From assembly GCA_022592445.1 (NCBI GenBank), contig JABYQR010000404.1, positions 1-39,054 of the forward strand: DNA of 39,054 nt. Reading direction: 5' to 3'. The notes under the pieces were generated by a model. The model was given only the letters and a program-made list of their open reading frames with translations, had not been told where the DNA came from and made no database searches. The stretch is from Cytidiella melzeri. Taxonomy: Eukaryota > Basidiomycota > Agaricomycetes > Polyporales > Irpicaceae. The position numbers and the translations under genes were made by a program. Numbering within the stretch: the first letter of the stretch is position 1; every line of letters starts with the position of its first letter. Shown in pieces: positions 17,132-26,634 of this stretch.

Positions 17132-18570
17132 CAGGGCTGTATGACGAACAGAAGTCAGCGTAGTTTTCCCTTACTGGACGCTCCTAGAAGGCTGTATAGG
17201 TAAGCTGTGCGAGCTGTAGAGTTAGGTCGAGCATTGTCCAAAGCCAGTCAAGTCAAAAGACCGCTGGGTCCGCCCCAGGATGTCTCATGATATAAATTTC
17301 TCGACTCGTCATTGTCTGACTTCCTGGATATGTGGTATGCGATGTACTTGCAATAAGCACCGCAGCAGATCAAGATGCTTTCCCCGAGCAGCAAGTCAAG
17401 AGCGGCACACCAACTGCAGACAATAAAGCAGAATTGCCAGGGCAGCGTGACTTGCGACCTGAGTACTCACAGCCGCTGACGCATACAGTACTTTAAAACA
17501 AGAGGTTGTCCAAACACCACGCTGGAATCTGCGGTATGCCGGTCCCTTAAGCTTCGTGAACTACGACCCCCGTCTCAACACGGGGCTCCGGGAGCAGTGC
17601 ACTCCTTCAATGTTGACAAGTTCATCACGTGCGTAACGTAGCCCAATTCAGGGTGCTGTAAGGTGTGCACGTTTGTACGTTCATCTTTCGGCATGTTGTA
17701 CTAACAACATCTGGATTGTTAACAGCTTTCGAAAAACAGGTCCATCTCCATCTTACGATGCTCCGGCTCCCGGTGTTTCGCTCGGTACCGTACAGATAGC
17801 TCCTGCTAGCTGCATTGTGGACACAGTACGCCGAAAGGAATCTCACAGTGGGAACAGTACGCCGGCCTCTCGAGGTGGATTGTGAGAGATCTTAGTTCCA
17901 TATGCGCATTGAGGTGCTGAGCGTATGATTTTGCGGCTCGGGCTATTTAGTGCAAAGAAGAAGAGCAAGATTTTGTGCGAAGCCGGAACAAATGCCTGCA
18001 AACCTTGAGTATACAAGCTTCAACTTTCTGCGCAGAACTCATAACGTCGAAAAGGTCCTCGAACCCTTTCTGGGGCTTGCTAGGCTGAATAAAACCGGCC
18101 TAAAGGTCTAAATCCAGGTCGTTATAAAGATCGTACGCGTAGGTTCCTCGCACGGTAATCGACCTGCCCTTGTCTTTATTGCCAAGATTCCAGGACTGGT
18201 GGGTCGGAGCTTTCGTTTCAAGGTGTCGTTGTCTTCATTCTACAGACTATTTGACTGAACTTAGATGTCTCCCAGGCACTCTCTCACGCACCTTGGAGTT
18301 CCGTGAGTGTCGCGTAACAACAAGCAGATGGCCACCGTGATATGCGCTACGACACTCCTCTCATACCATTCTCACCTTTATAATGAAAGAACACCCAGAA
18401 GTGCTTTTAAGCTTCTCGCGTTTCTTTGTTCTTGATTCACTGCAGTCTATCACACTCTGCAGCCATTCACAAGGTGCCACTCCATTGAGTTTCACTCCCG
18501 TATTATTGCGGAACTGACAAACAGTTTTTTTTTTGGCAAGCAGCGCCTTCACCAACCGTTCAGGTCACTC
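17132..18570. other. intergenic region between divergent genes
   Basis: This 1.4-kb stretch separates the FtsJ-like gene (-) and the adenylation-enzyme gene (+), so both promoters should lie here. A TATA-like sequence near 17,290 could serve the minus-strand gene. A run of ten T at about 18,522-18,532 lies 40-50 bp before the plus-strand start. Small ORFs (such as 17,673-17,885) have no recognisable protein character. I see no repeats or RNA genes. Confidence 0.5.
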
Positions 18571-20839
18571 ATGTCGGACGCAGTCTTCAACGATACTGTC
18601 GACCTCAAGGTCCCCGGTGCAGATTTGACAGCTGACTCTGTCCCGATCTACGAATATCTCTTCAGCAGAGCGGCTGCAAATCTCGACCACGAAGCCGTGC
18701 TGGTCCTACAAGACAATGGTGTGGAGGAGCAAGCAACGTTGACCGGTGTGAAGTGGCGGCACATTATTGCTGCAGTTCACTCGCGAGCCGCAGAATTGGT
18801 CCAGCTGACCGGCACTTCGCCTCGAGCCCTCGGTGATGCGCCGTTTGTTGTCGGTCTCCTTGCTCACAACGGCTATAATTATCTTGTGACTTGGATGGCG
18901 CTGCTGACGCTGAGATGGACGGTACGCAATGGTTTATTCTCGTCTGTTACAACTGAACCTGAACTTGGCTGTAGCCTGTGCTGATTTCGCCGGCCAATTC
19001 ACCTGACGCGGTACTACGTCTGCTCGAAATCACGAGAACAGCGTGCTTGCTACTGGACAAGGATCTTCAAGTTCGATACAAGGACAGGACCGCGGACGTC
19101 TTCGATGTTAAGGTCGCGATCCTCCCAGTCTTTGATCTATCGACTCTCCAACAAGAAGACCAGTTGCAAATCGAGGCACTTCTCCAGTACGTTGAACAAG
19201 TCAAGCAAGGTCATAACGCCAATGCGCTGAGGAAGGAGGCGCAGACTTCCGGCATGTACATGCACACGTCCGGATCCACGGGTACACATATTCCCCAGTG
19301 GATTAAGCTCGAGCCTGAATTGACGTACACTGCATCTAGGACATCCAAAGGCAATCGCATTGCCACATGCCTACCTCAACCACAAGATGAGACAGTCTGC
19401 AAGCGAATATCCGGATGGGAAGGGAAGGCTGATGTACACTCCATTCCCGTTATACCACGTAAGCTTCATATTCGCCCATGTCTCGCTGAAACTTATTGAT
19501 TTACCTAGGGAGTTGGCTATAGTATGGTAAAGCCTCGTTCTCTGTGTCCAACGCGCTACGGCTCTGATATACTGGCCTTCCAGTGCACAGGTGTCATTGC
19601 TGGTTACGGAGGTATCAGCACGTTGGTCGAGCCTTACCAAGCCCCATCCCCCGCTTCTGTCTTGCGGCATCTTCGGATCCTTAAGGACAAGAAGCCCGAC
19701 GTTTGCATGATCCCCCGTCTGCTTGAGGAAATTGTCGATACGCTGGGACTGTCGAAAGCTCTGGTACTATCTATTCATGAAGTCGATTGCCAACTGCTCT
19801 GACCCTACACCATCGCTAGGACTATTTCCGTATGCCGAACACCGTGACCTACGGAGGTACCCCGTTGCGGAGCGATGTTGGCGACAAGCTCGCACGTGGA
19901 GGTGTCCGGCTGTTTACCTGGGGAGGAACGTAAGTCAAGCTACTAATCCTACCTCTATACAATTAACGCCGCGACTTCCAGGACGGAAACCGGCGCGTTT
20001 GCCTCTCAGATCTTTGACCCGGCTAGAGACCCTTCAGAATGGCAATACTTCAAGGTAGTCGAAGGCTATACATTCAACTTCACGCCGTTTGATGCGGAGA
20101 ACCCTGATAGAGGTTACCAGCTCGTCGTGTCCGTAAGTACATCTCGCACTGTTGAGGCCGTCGCATGTCGTGTCTGACTATTTTTCACAGCCTAAGATTA
20201 TGAGTCCACCGGTTATGAACCACGAGGACCCTCGAGGGTACCTGATGCCCGATATGTGGCTGAGACATCCCGACCCCAACAAGTCCGATCTATGGAAGGT
20301 CGCAGGGCGATTGGACGACATCGTAAGCCACACATTCGTACCCTTCAGCACGCTTGATCTCGCTGAATTTACTGTTAGGTCGCACTCAGTAATGGCGAGA
20401 AGGCGAACGGGAAACAGCTACGTACGTCTTCTACCATTTTCCCGACTTTGTTCCTGATACCTTGGACTTAGAGCAATCTCTTTGCGCTTCACCCTACATC
20501 TCCCACGTAGTGGTTTTTGGAACCGGCAGGCTCCGCTGCGGCGTGATCTTGCGGCCTTCGACCGAATATCGATTCTCTGCGGGAGATGAAGAAGCCAAGA
20601 AAGCGTTCTTGTCGACAGTATGGCCTTACATCGACACGCAGGCGAACGAGACGGTCCCTTGGCATACGCGTCTGCTTCAGCCTCTCGTTCTCGTTGAAGA
20701 TCCATCCATCCCATTCCGGTTCTCGGACAAGGGGTCCATCAAAACCAAGGCGACTCTCGATCTCTATCAAGAGGAAGTGGACAAGGCGTACAGGAAAGTC
20801 GAGGAACACTGGCCCCCTAGCGAAAATTCTACTCAATGA
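18571..20839 (+). CDS. stand-alone adenylation (AMP-binding) enzyme
   Basis: Ten exons join into one 592-aa frame: 18571-18921, 18975-19281, 19340-19458, 19509-19526, 19584-19763, 19820-19929, 19982-20132, 20191-20322, 20379-20421 and 20472-20839. Core motifs of adenylate-forming enzymes are present: A3 HTSGSTGHPKAI (made by the splice at 19281/19340), MYTPFPLYH, the A5-like GGTTETGAF, A8 GRLDDI then LSNGEK, and A10-like FSDKGSIKTKAT with Lys residues. The order matches the A domain of fungal alpha-aminoadipate-reductase-like and NRPS-like enzymes. However, no carrier, reductase or thioesterase domain follows the stop. It should activate a carboxylic acid with ATP, perhaps to a CoA thioester or for a separate carrier; the substrate is unknown. 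One exon is only 18 nt. Confidence 0.85.
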
Positions 20840-21759
20840 GCAGTGTCAGCCTGCGCGGAGCCAGTAGGGAGTTTTGGGGAGAGGTCGTGGTTGAATATTT
20901 TGTAAACGGCTGACTCGGCGGCGAGAACGACGCCTTACTAAGATGACCCGTAGCCACCTGTTGTATTTACACGCGAAGCCCATGAACAAGTAATAAATGC
21001 CAGAGATGCCCGCGAGGTCCGCTCATAAGCACCGCAGTGAAAGCAACCAAGGCACGTGATTTGCACTCGTTTAGCGGGAGGCACTTTACGGGAACTCTAT
21101 TCTCTGTTTTGGCTTCGCAACCTACATTTGCGTCAAGGAGTTATTCACTCATCCGGGCAGTATATACCCACGGCTGGACATATCGTCCGATGTGAGTTGC
21201 GAGAGCAATCGAGCTGTGATCTCGCTTGGTGCACACCACGCGACTGCAATTGAAACTCTCCCATTATGAATGGGAACAGTGGTATGCAGCAAATGTTCTG
21301 AACTCATATATCACACATCTTTGTTGAAAACAACAAATGACCACTCACTGAATGTTGCTGCAGACACTTTCGCACGCTATCACGTCCACGACGATTGCCG
21401 CCAATCTGAGGATACCAGAAATCTGGGGTCTTTTCAAGCTTTTCAAGCTCGCCATAGATCACTAACCTGAACGGCACAGATAGGATAAATAATTGAAACT
21501 CTGGACAACGCGAATTAAAATGTTGCGAGGATACCCGTATGCGGAACGCAACGAGAACGAGCGAGACAAAAAACCACCACCAATGTCAAAAGTTGGAAGT
21601 AACGACCGTGACCTGAACTGCACTTGCTGACCCCCAATTCCTGCCTCTCAGGCTGCCTGCGGACCCCTAATGTTGGCCATCGGTATGGCGTTGGCAGGAT
21701 GCATGTCCTCCTTGTACACCTATGGTGATAACAGTTGCTTATCAGCATTCCACGTCCCT
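20840..21759. other. intergenic region
   Basis: About 920 bp hold the 3' ends of two convergent genes (adenylation enzyme, plus; membrane protein, minus). Short ORFs here show no domain character. A small direct repeat of CTTTTCAAGC lies near 21,430-21,450. I see nothing else. Confidence 0.45.
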
Positions 21760-23212
21760 TTATCTCGTTAGAACCAAACGGACAGAATGACGTACACCCT
21801 TGGTCTTCAGATCCGTGCTATACGTATCATCCACTTCCTGATCGGTCGAGATATGGACCACTGTCGAGTCTCCCATCGTGGTGCCGCCACTCGTGGTGAA
21901 GCTGCTGAAGGGGTTGTGTTTGCCGGTACGTTTAGTTTGGAAGGTCGAAGATGTCGTTGAGGATATGGCATTGGTATCGGTCAGGCGTTCTTCCGTGCGA
22001 CGAGAGTTCAGGGAAGTCATGAGGGCATTGTAGTAGATCTTTGCCAACATTGCAGCGCTGTTGAAAATGTAACAGAGTGATTGTTCATTTTGGGAGGTGA
22101 GGTAAAGCTAGCTCGAAGATACGCACAAGAAGAGGTGGAGATTCGTGGTTGGCAATACTTGGAACATGATCAACTCCATGAAGGCGCATGTAGCGGTCAC
22201 GACACCGGTCTCGACCGTTAACCTAATGAGGCGGTTGATGACGCGCTGAGTATGTGCAAACTTGCTGCGACGGACAGAGAGCAACTAAAGGTTTGCAGGT
22301 TGAAAACGCTCGTCATATAGTGGAGAAGAGGATGAAGGGGACGTACGAGGTACACCATGACCACTGCGATGATGATGTCTGCGGCGAACGCACCCCCGAG
22401 CCAGACAATAGTTCGACGGTATAACAGGTGCAGGTCAGTCACGTCGCTTAGGCTCGGAATCTGAGTGAAATGGTATTTCGTTGAGTCGTAAGTGTTGGGG
22501 ACAGCAGTTACAAAGGTACCCACCCCTACGGTAATGGAGAGGGCACCTGCGCATTGCATGAGCGCAGCAGCGACAATGAAGCCCGGTAAGAAGATCCATT
22601 GGCTGAGTTTGTAGATCCTCCACGCATAGAATATCTGGACCCATGCGGCAACTTTCGAGACAAATTTTGATCAGTAATCGGAGCTATGATGGCATGGGAA
22701 TTGACAGTGACTCACCGATACCTGTGATGGCAGGCACCGTCCCAAAAGTCCAGTTGAGCTGAAGAAGAGCCAATGGGCGACCCCATCCTAGACCCAGTGC
22801 ATACCACCCTTGCGCGGCAACGACGATGGACTGGAAGATGTCGAGAAGAAACACAGTGTAGACGCTGACCCTGATGCTGAGGTGATCACGGTTGCTGGTC
22901 ATCGAGTACTGGTCTACATGATTGGGATGAGTATGAGCATCTCTTGGCAAGTAAGAGACGCACAGAGCTGCATGATGGAGATGCCGAAGAGGAGGAAGGC
23001 CATCATGGCACCCGCATACTAGAATAAACGTCCGTTATTGGTTTGCTTTAAGTTACAACAGGGGAGGAGTATACCATAGGGCCCAGTCTGGGCGCAAAGC
23101 GAAACACGTCAGACTTCGTGTTGCAAGTCGATAATTAGAATGGTTTGAGAATAACCTACAATAACAATGTGTCCTTCGACACCGGGACATCAGGAGGTAG
23201 CGTGCTGTTCAT
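21760..23212 (-). CDS. DUF6534-type seven-helix membrane protein
   Basis: Read from ATG 23,212 (MNSTLPPDVPVSKDTL), the exons join into about 359 aa, with introns ending before YAGAMMAFLLFG, LYQYSMTSNRDHL, VAAWVQIFYAWRIY, LLSVRRSKFAH and AAMLAKIYYNALM. All splice junctions I followed keep the frame. Hydrophobic helices: AGAMMAFLLFGISIM, VYTVFLLDIFQSIVV, ALLQLNWTFGTVPAIT, FLPGFIVAAALMQCAG, TIVWLGGAFAADIIIAVVM, VETGVVTATCAFMELIMF and NLHLFFAAMLAKIYYNAL. This pattern, with FYAWRIY and AKIYYNALMTSLNSR near the end, is that of the large agaric DUF6534 family, probably plasma-membrane proteins of unknown function. The C-terminal 80 residues are Ser/Thr-rich and cytosolic. No breaks are seen. Confidence 0.8.
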
Positions 23213-24043
23213 GTTCTGTGTCGCTTCGCCGTAGAGTTCAAGTGTGAAACAAGATGGTGCTTATAAATGAGTGGCCTAGGAGTCGACCACAGCGAGGAGG
23301 GGAAGAGGAGCAGTTGGGATGTCCCACGTAGGTTCAATGACTTGCAACCTTTAAATGCCAGAGCGCGGATACTCAGCTGCTATGTAAACCATTTTCAAAT
23401 GAAACTGCTGTACCATTTTCAGTAAGTGTAAATAGCAATCAAGCTACCAACGTCATGTCAAGATCATCCTCTGAGTGCCAGCGTGGAGCGTACGGCGGTA
23501 AGGTACACGCATTGAGTTCAGAACGACTCACATTGCAACATAAGTGTTTTGAAACAATGATGAAAAGTCTTGTAGATCAGGAAAAGAGTTCAGTCAAGGG
23601 CTTCGTGGCACCAGAGACAGAGTCGTGCACTGGAATGAGCCTGAGAGTAAGAACCTGGTGATAATTACTGGATTCGGATGGCATCACCGGCACCTTCGTG
23701 GCGTGATACCGGATCGGCCGGTTCCGGGTGTCTCATTGTCCTTCGAACCCCGCGACCTCTATATTCTTCAAGTCTGAACGAGCAGCCACACATGCTTCAA
23801 TAAATCACACACACTACAGCTTATAACGTTAGTGCCACGGTTTACATCAAGGACTTGATCTCGTTCGTATCAGTGCGGCACTCCGACGGTGAGCCGCTGA
23901 ATCCTCTACTTTCTCTTCGCAGATCCGCGCCTTGATATTGTTCAAACTGACTATCAATTGCTCTACAGATTGTCAATCCAAGTGCTATGCGGGGTACTAC
24001 ATTTCATTCAGTCACGTTGGTGTTCAGTCACTGAACTGAGACG
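23213..24043. other. intergenic region
   Basis: About 830 bp lie between the membrane protein start and the inverted-repeat element. A CTATATATTC-like box near 23,757 has no convincing ORF behind it. I see no other signal. Confidence 0.4.
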
Positions 24044-24069
24044 TACTGTGCTGTGGGGTCCTTTGCAAA
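24044..24069 (+). repeat. left terminal inverted repeat
   Basis: The 26-bp left arm includes the TA target dinucleotide and ends CCTTTGCAAA. The match to the right arm is perfect. Beyond it the arms differ. Confidence 0.85.
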
Positions 24070-24778
24070 AAAATCGGCATGAGACAGATTGTAAAATACA
24101 CAGGTACTCAAATACTTACTCAAAATTATCGATTTTTGACTATTCCGTAGAATAGCATCTAATGTATGTTTTCCGGAGGGTTTCTAGACGAAAAGATGTG
24201 TTGAACGAGGGACGGCACGTTGCCGTCGTCGAGAGTCATGTTTTGCAAAAGTCCCTGCTCTTTCCGTCACAGATTGATAGGATTGTCACGCGGCAAATTG
24301 AAGCACCGCTCGGCATAGCGTGTAGCGCTCTACGACGTCTGGTGTGTCATTTGCACCGCTAGTTTCTCGGATCGAGCGGAGTTCAAGCTCTCGTCACTCT
24401 GTTTGTACTCTTCGTCACGCAGATGCAAAACTTCCCCGTCCCAAGCACACCCGTGTCCCCAGCACTCGATCGAAACTCACTGACACGTAGCAATGCTATT
24501 CAAGAAACCTGTCTAGAATTTTCGAGCTGACCGCCCGACAGCATCATTGGGATCTGGTCGAATCTGGTCAGATATAGGCCTAAGAGATGGCCCAAACCAC
24601 GCCGGTAACTCTCGGTAGGCTGCGTCCCTCCTTCAAATATTACAAAAAGTACATGTATATTCATGTAGTGAATAGCTGCATATAACTAAACCTTTACCGG
24701 TACGCAAACTGTTGTGTGAGTGAGTCTTGGAGAGGATTTGCAAAAGTCCCCGCATTTGCAAAGGACCCCACAGCACAG
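24046..24778. mobile_element. inverted-repeat DNA element (probable MITE, TA target)
   Basis: A perfect 26-bp sequence beginning TACTGTGCTGTGGGGTCC at 24044-24069 recurs as its exact reverse complement at 24755-24780. The outermost TA on each side can be read as a TA target duplication, leaving a 733-bp element starting CTGTGCTGTGGGG. The inside has no transposase-like ORF. A 14-bp subterminal motif TTTGCAAAAGTCCC appears twice (24242-24255 and 24737-24750) and resembles the inner part of the terminal repeats, as transposase-binding sites do. TA targets suggest the Tc1/mariner group, but I cannot name the family. Confidence 0.75.
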
Positions 24779-24780
24779 TA
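24755..24780 (-). repeat. right terminal inverted repeat
   Basis: This is the exact reverse complement of 24044-24069. It is preceded by CGCA and a subterminal TTTGCAAAAGTCCC motif (24737-24750). Confidence 0.85.
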
Positions 24781-25261
24781 TAGACCTTCAACGTCGACAG
24801 ACTGGCAGAGCTGGTACTAGTATTTCTTGCTCCATCTCCGACCCCTGGCCTCGATAACACCCGTGAAGATCTGCTTCTGCTGATACTGATTATTAACCGA
24901 CAGTTGCAGCATGCTTCTTCCATACAGTGCGTGAGAGGCTGTGTCTGGCAAAATATCATTCATCGCCTGTTTCGTAGAGGTTGCTCGCACGGCTTGCTTT
25001 GAGCACGTTGGCAATACCACGGTGAGAACTCGGATAGGCGGAGATTTTCTGATACTTGATCACCCATTACTACAGCATGCAATTACCGCTGCGGTCAATC
25101 ACAGATTTATCACAGAACGATGAGCAGAAAAGAGACAGAATATCTGGAAGCCATTGTCGTACTAGTAGCAAGCAGTACCCCGTCGTGTTCTTCTGCTACC
25201 AGGATGAAACTGCTGGCATCAATAAAGTGGCTACGACGAGAAGCCGGCTTCATACAACGTG
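24781..25261. other. intergenic region right of the inverted-repeat element
   Basis: About 480 bp with no ORF of protein character and no repeat that I can recognise. It separates the element from the doubtful minus-strand ORF. Confidence 0.35.
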
Positions 25262-26146
25262 TCATCGCCACAACCAATGCCAACCACAATGCTGGATGCA
25301 GGTTCTCAGGCATTCAAGCTTCAAGCTCGGCTGGCTACTGCGCAACCCTCCGTATGTTGCCTCACATCGGCCTATGCGGCCTACTGCTGATGTATAATGA
25401 TTGGTATCATGCTGCCCGCATGCTGTGCAGTAGCCACATGCAGCGCCACCACACTGGCGTTCAAGGCACTCACCCTGCCCTGGCTCTATCCATAGCTCCG
25501 CGCCATACGCTCCACTGATCATACTACACAAACTCGCGGTGTGTCTCGCCATTCCAAGGCTGAATTGGCCGTATGAATCCCTTGACATCTCATATTGATA
25601 ATTTATCAACAGAAGCAGCTTTTCCCGCCGCTCAATTCTACTATGCAAAAGACGCTTGGTATTGCAAGCGAGTTGGGAACATAGGGCACAAGTTCCGTGG
25701 ACCTCGGCGCGTTCAATTGTTTTGCTCCCAGCATGTATGTCTGCTCTCAGATCCACGGGAAGTAACACAGGATACTGAAGTTTAACACTCTCGACCTCAC
25801 CGCATGTGTCGCAGTATGTCACTTGGGCTGGCCATGTCAAGTTCAACGGCACACTATGCAGCTCGGGATCATGTCTCTTTACCTGGGTATCGCGAAGATC
25901 CTTTGCTATCCGCCCTGGCAGTCCTGAGAGACAGTGTGAACAGCGCACGCCAAACTCAATATTCTTCTTCAAGTCTTCTGTCTCCCAGGTATTTATAACC
26001 GTGTCAACCATCACCCCAGCATTAGGTACCAGTAGTCTCAGCCCTGTGGTCAGTATCGTACGTCGTGCATTTCCTAATTTGGACGGCGCCGAGGGCAATT
26101 GGTTATTTCCGCTCAGTTTCAACCGCGACACTTTACTCATAACCAC
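25262..26146 (-). CDS. doubtful Cys-rich ORF
   Basis: A 294-codon ORF opens at ATG 26,146 without introns. It holds several CxxC pairs (CSHC, CDTC, CALC, CGYC) and segments that look protein-like (VRCSHCLSGLPGRIAKDL; VTYCDTCGEVESVKLQY). Spacing between the pairs would allow zinc-ribbon or cross-brace zinc binding. I do not recognise a family. Shorter ORFs on the other strand overlap it, and an 885-bp ORF could arise by chance or be one exon of a longer gene. Treat it as a candidate only. Confidence 0.3.
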   Translation of the reverse strand: MVMSKVSRLKLSGNNQLPSAPSKLGNARRTILTTGLRLLVPNAGVMVDTVINTWETEDLKKNIEFGVRCSHCLSGLPGRIAKDLRDTQVKRHDPELHSVPLNLTWPAQVTYCDTCGEVESVKLQYPVLLPVDLRADIHAGSKTIERAEVHGTCALCSQLACNTKRLLHSRIERREKLLLLINYQYEMSRDSYGQFSLGMARHTASLCSMISGAYGAELWIEPGQGECLERQCGGAACGYCTACGQHDTNHYTSAVGRIGRCEATYGGLRSSQPSLKLECLRTCIQHCGWHWLWR

Positions 26147-26634
26147 TTGGTATGATCATTCCAGTGCCAGCTCTACCGTGTAGTACTCCCTCTGCCCCAA
26201 ATTGTGACACAAAGAGGCGTCATTTAATGGCGGAATCATGATAGAACCAAGTTGACTCCCCTGCGACTGCTCCGCAACAGATCTCCACTCAACTGGCAAC
26301 AGTTTGCAACGAGCTCTTTGCTGTGATGTGGTAGCAATCTCGAAGCAGCGTCAAACTACTATCGTTTTAACGATTCAGCTCTTTCTCTTCGACGACACAT
26401 TTCTATCTAATGGCAAGTACAGGTTGCTAGCCTCAGCGTAATGTTATTCATTTACCTTTCACCTTTGTTTGAAATGTACCTGCGCAGAAAGATTGCTCGC
26501 TCCGTTCCCCCCAATAGTCGTCCGGAAGTATATACAAACTACTCAACATTGTCTGATATAGGGAACACCGAACACTAATTATTATATACCGCCGAATCAG
26601 CGTATATCATACCTACTAGCTTCCATTCCCAAAA
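26147..26634. other. intergenic region
   Basis: About 490 bp upstream of the Cys-rich ORF and downstream of the GMC gene. On the minus strand the expected last exon of the GMC enzyme (a VYxxAERAADLI-like segment) should begin here, but I could not find it. Confidence 0.4.

Noticed and set aside
19282..19339. Apparent frameshift and altered ATP-binding motif in the adenylation enzyme
   Set aside because: Reading through gives a damaged motif, but removing a 58-nt GTACAC...CTAG intron restores HTSGSTGHPKAI and the downstream frame.
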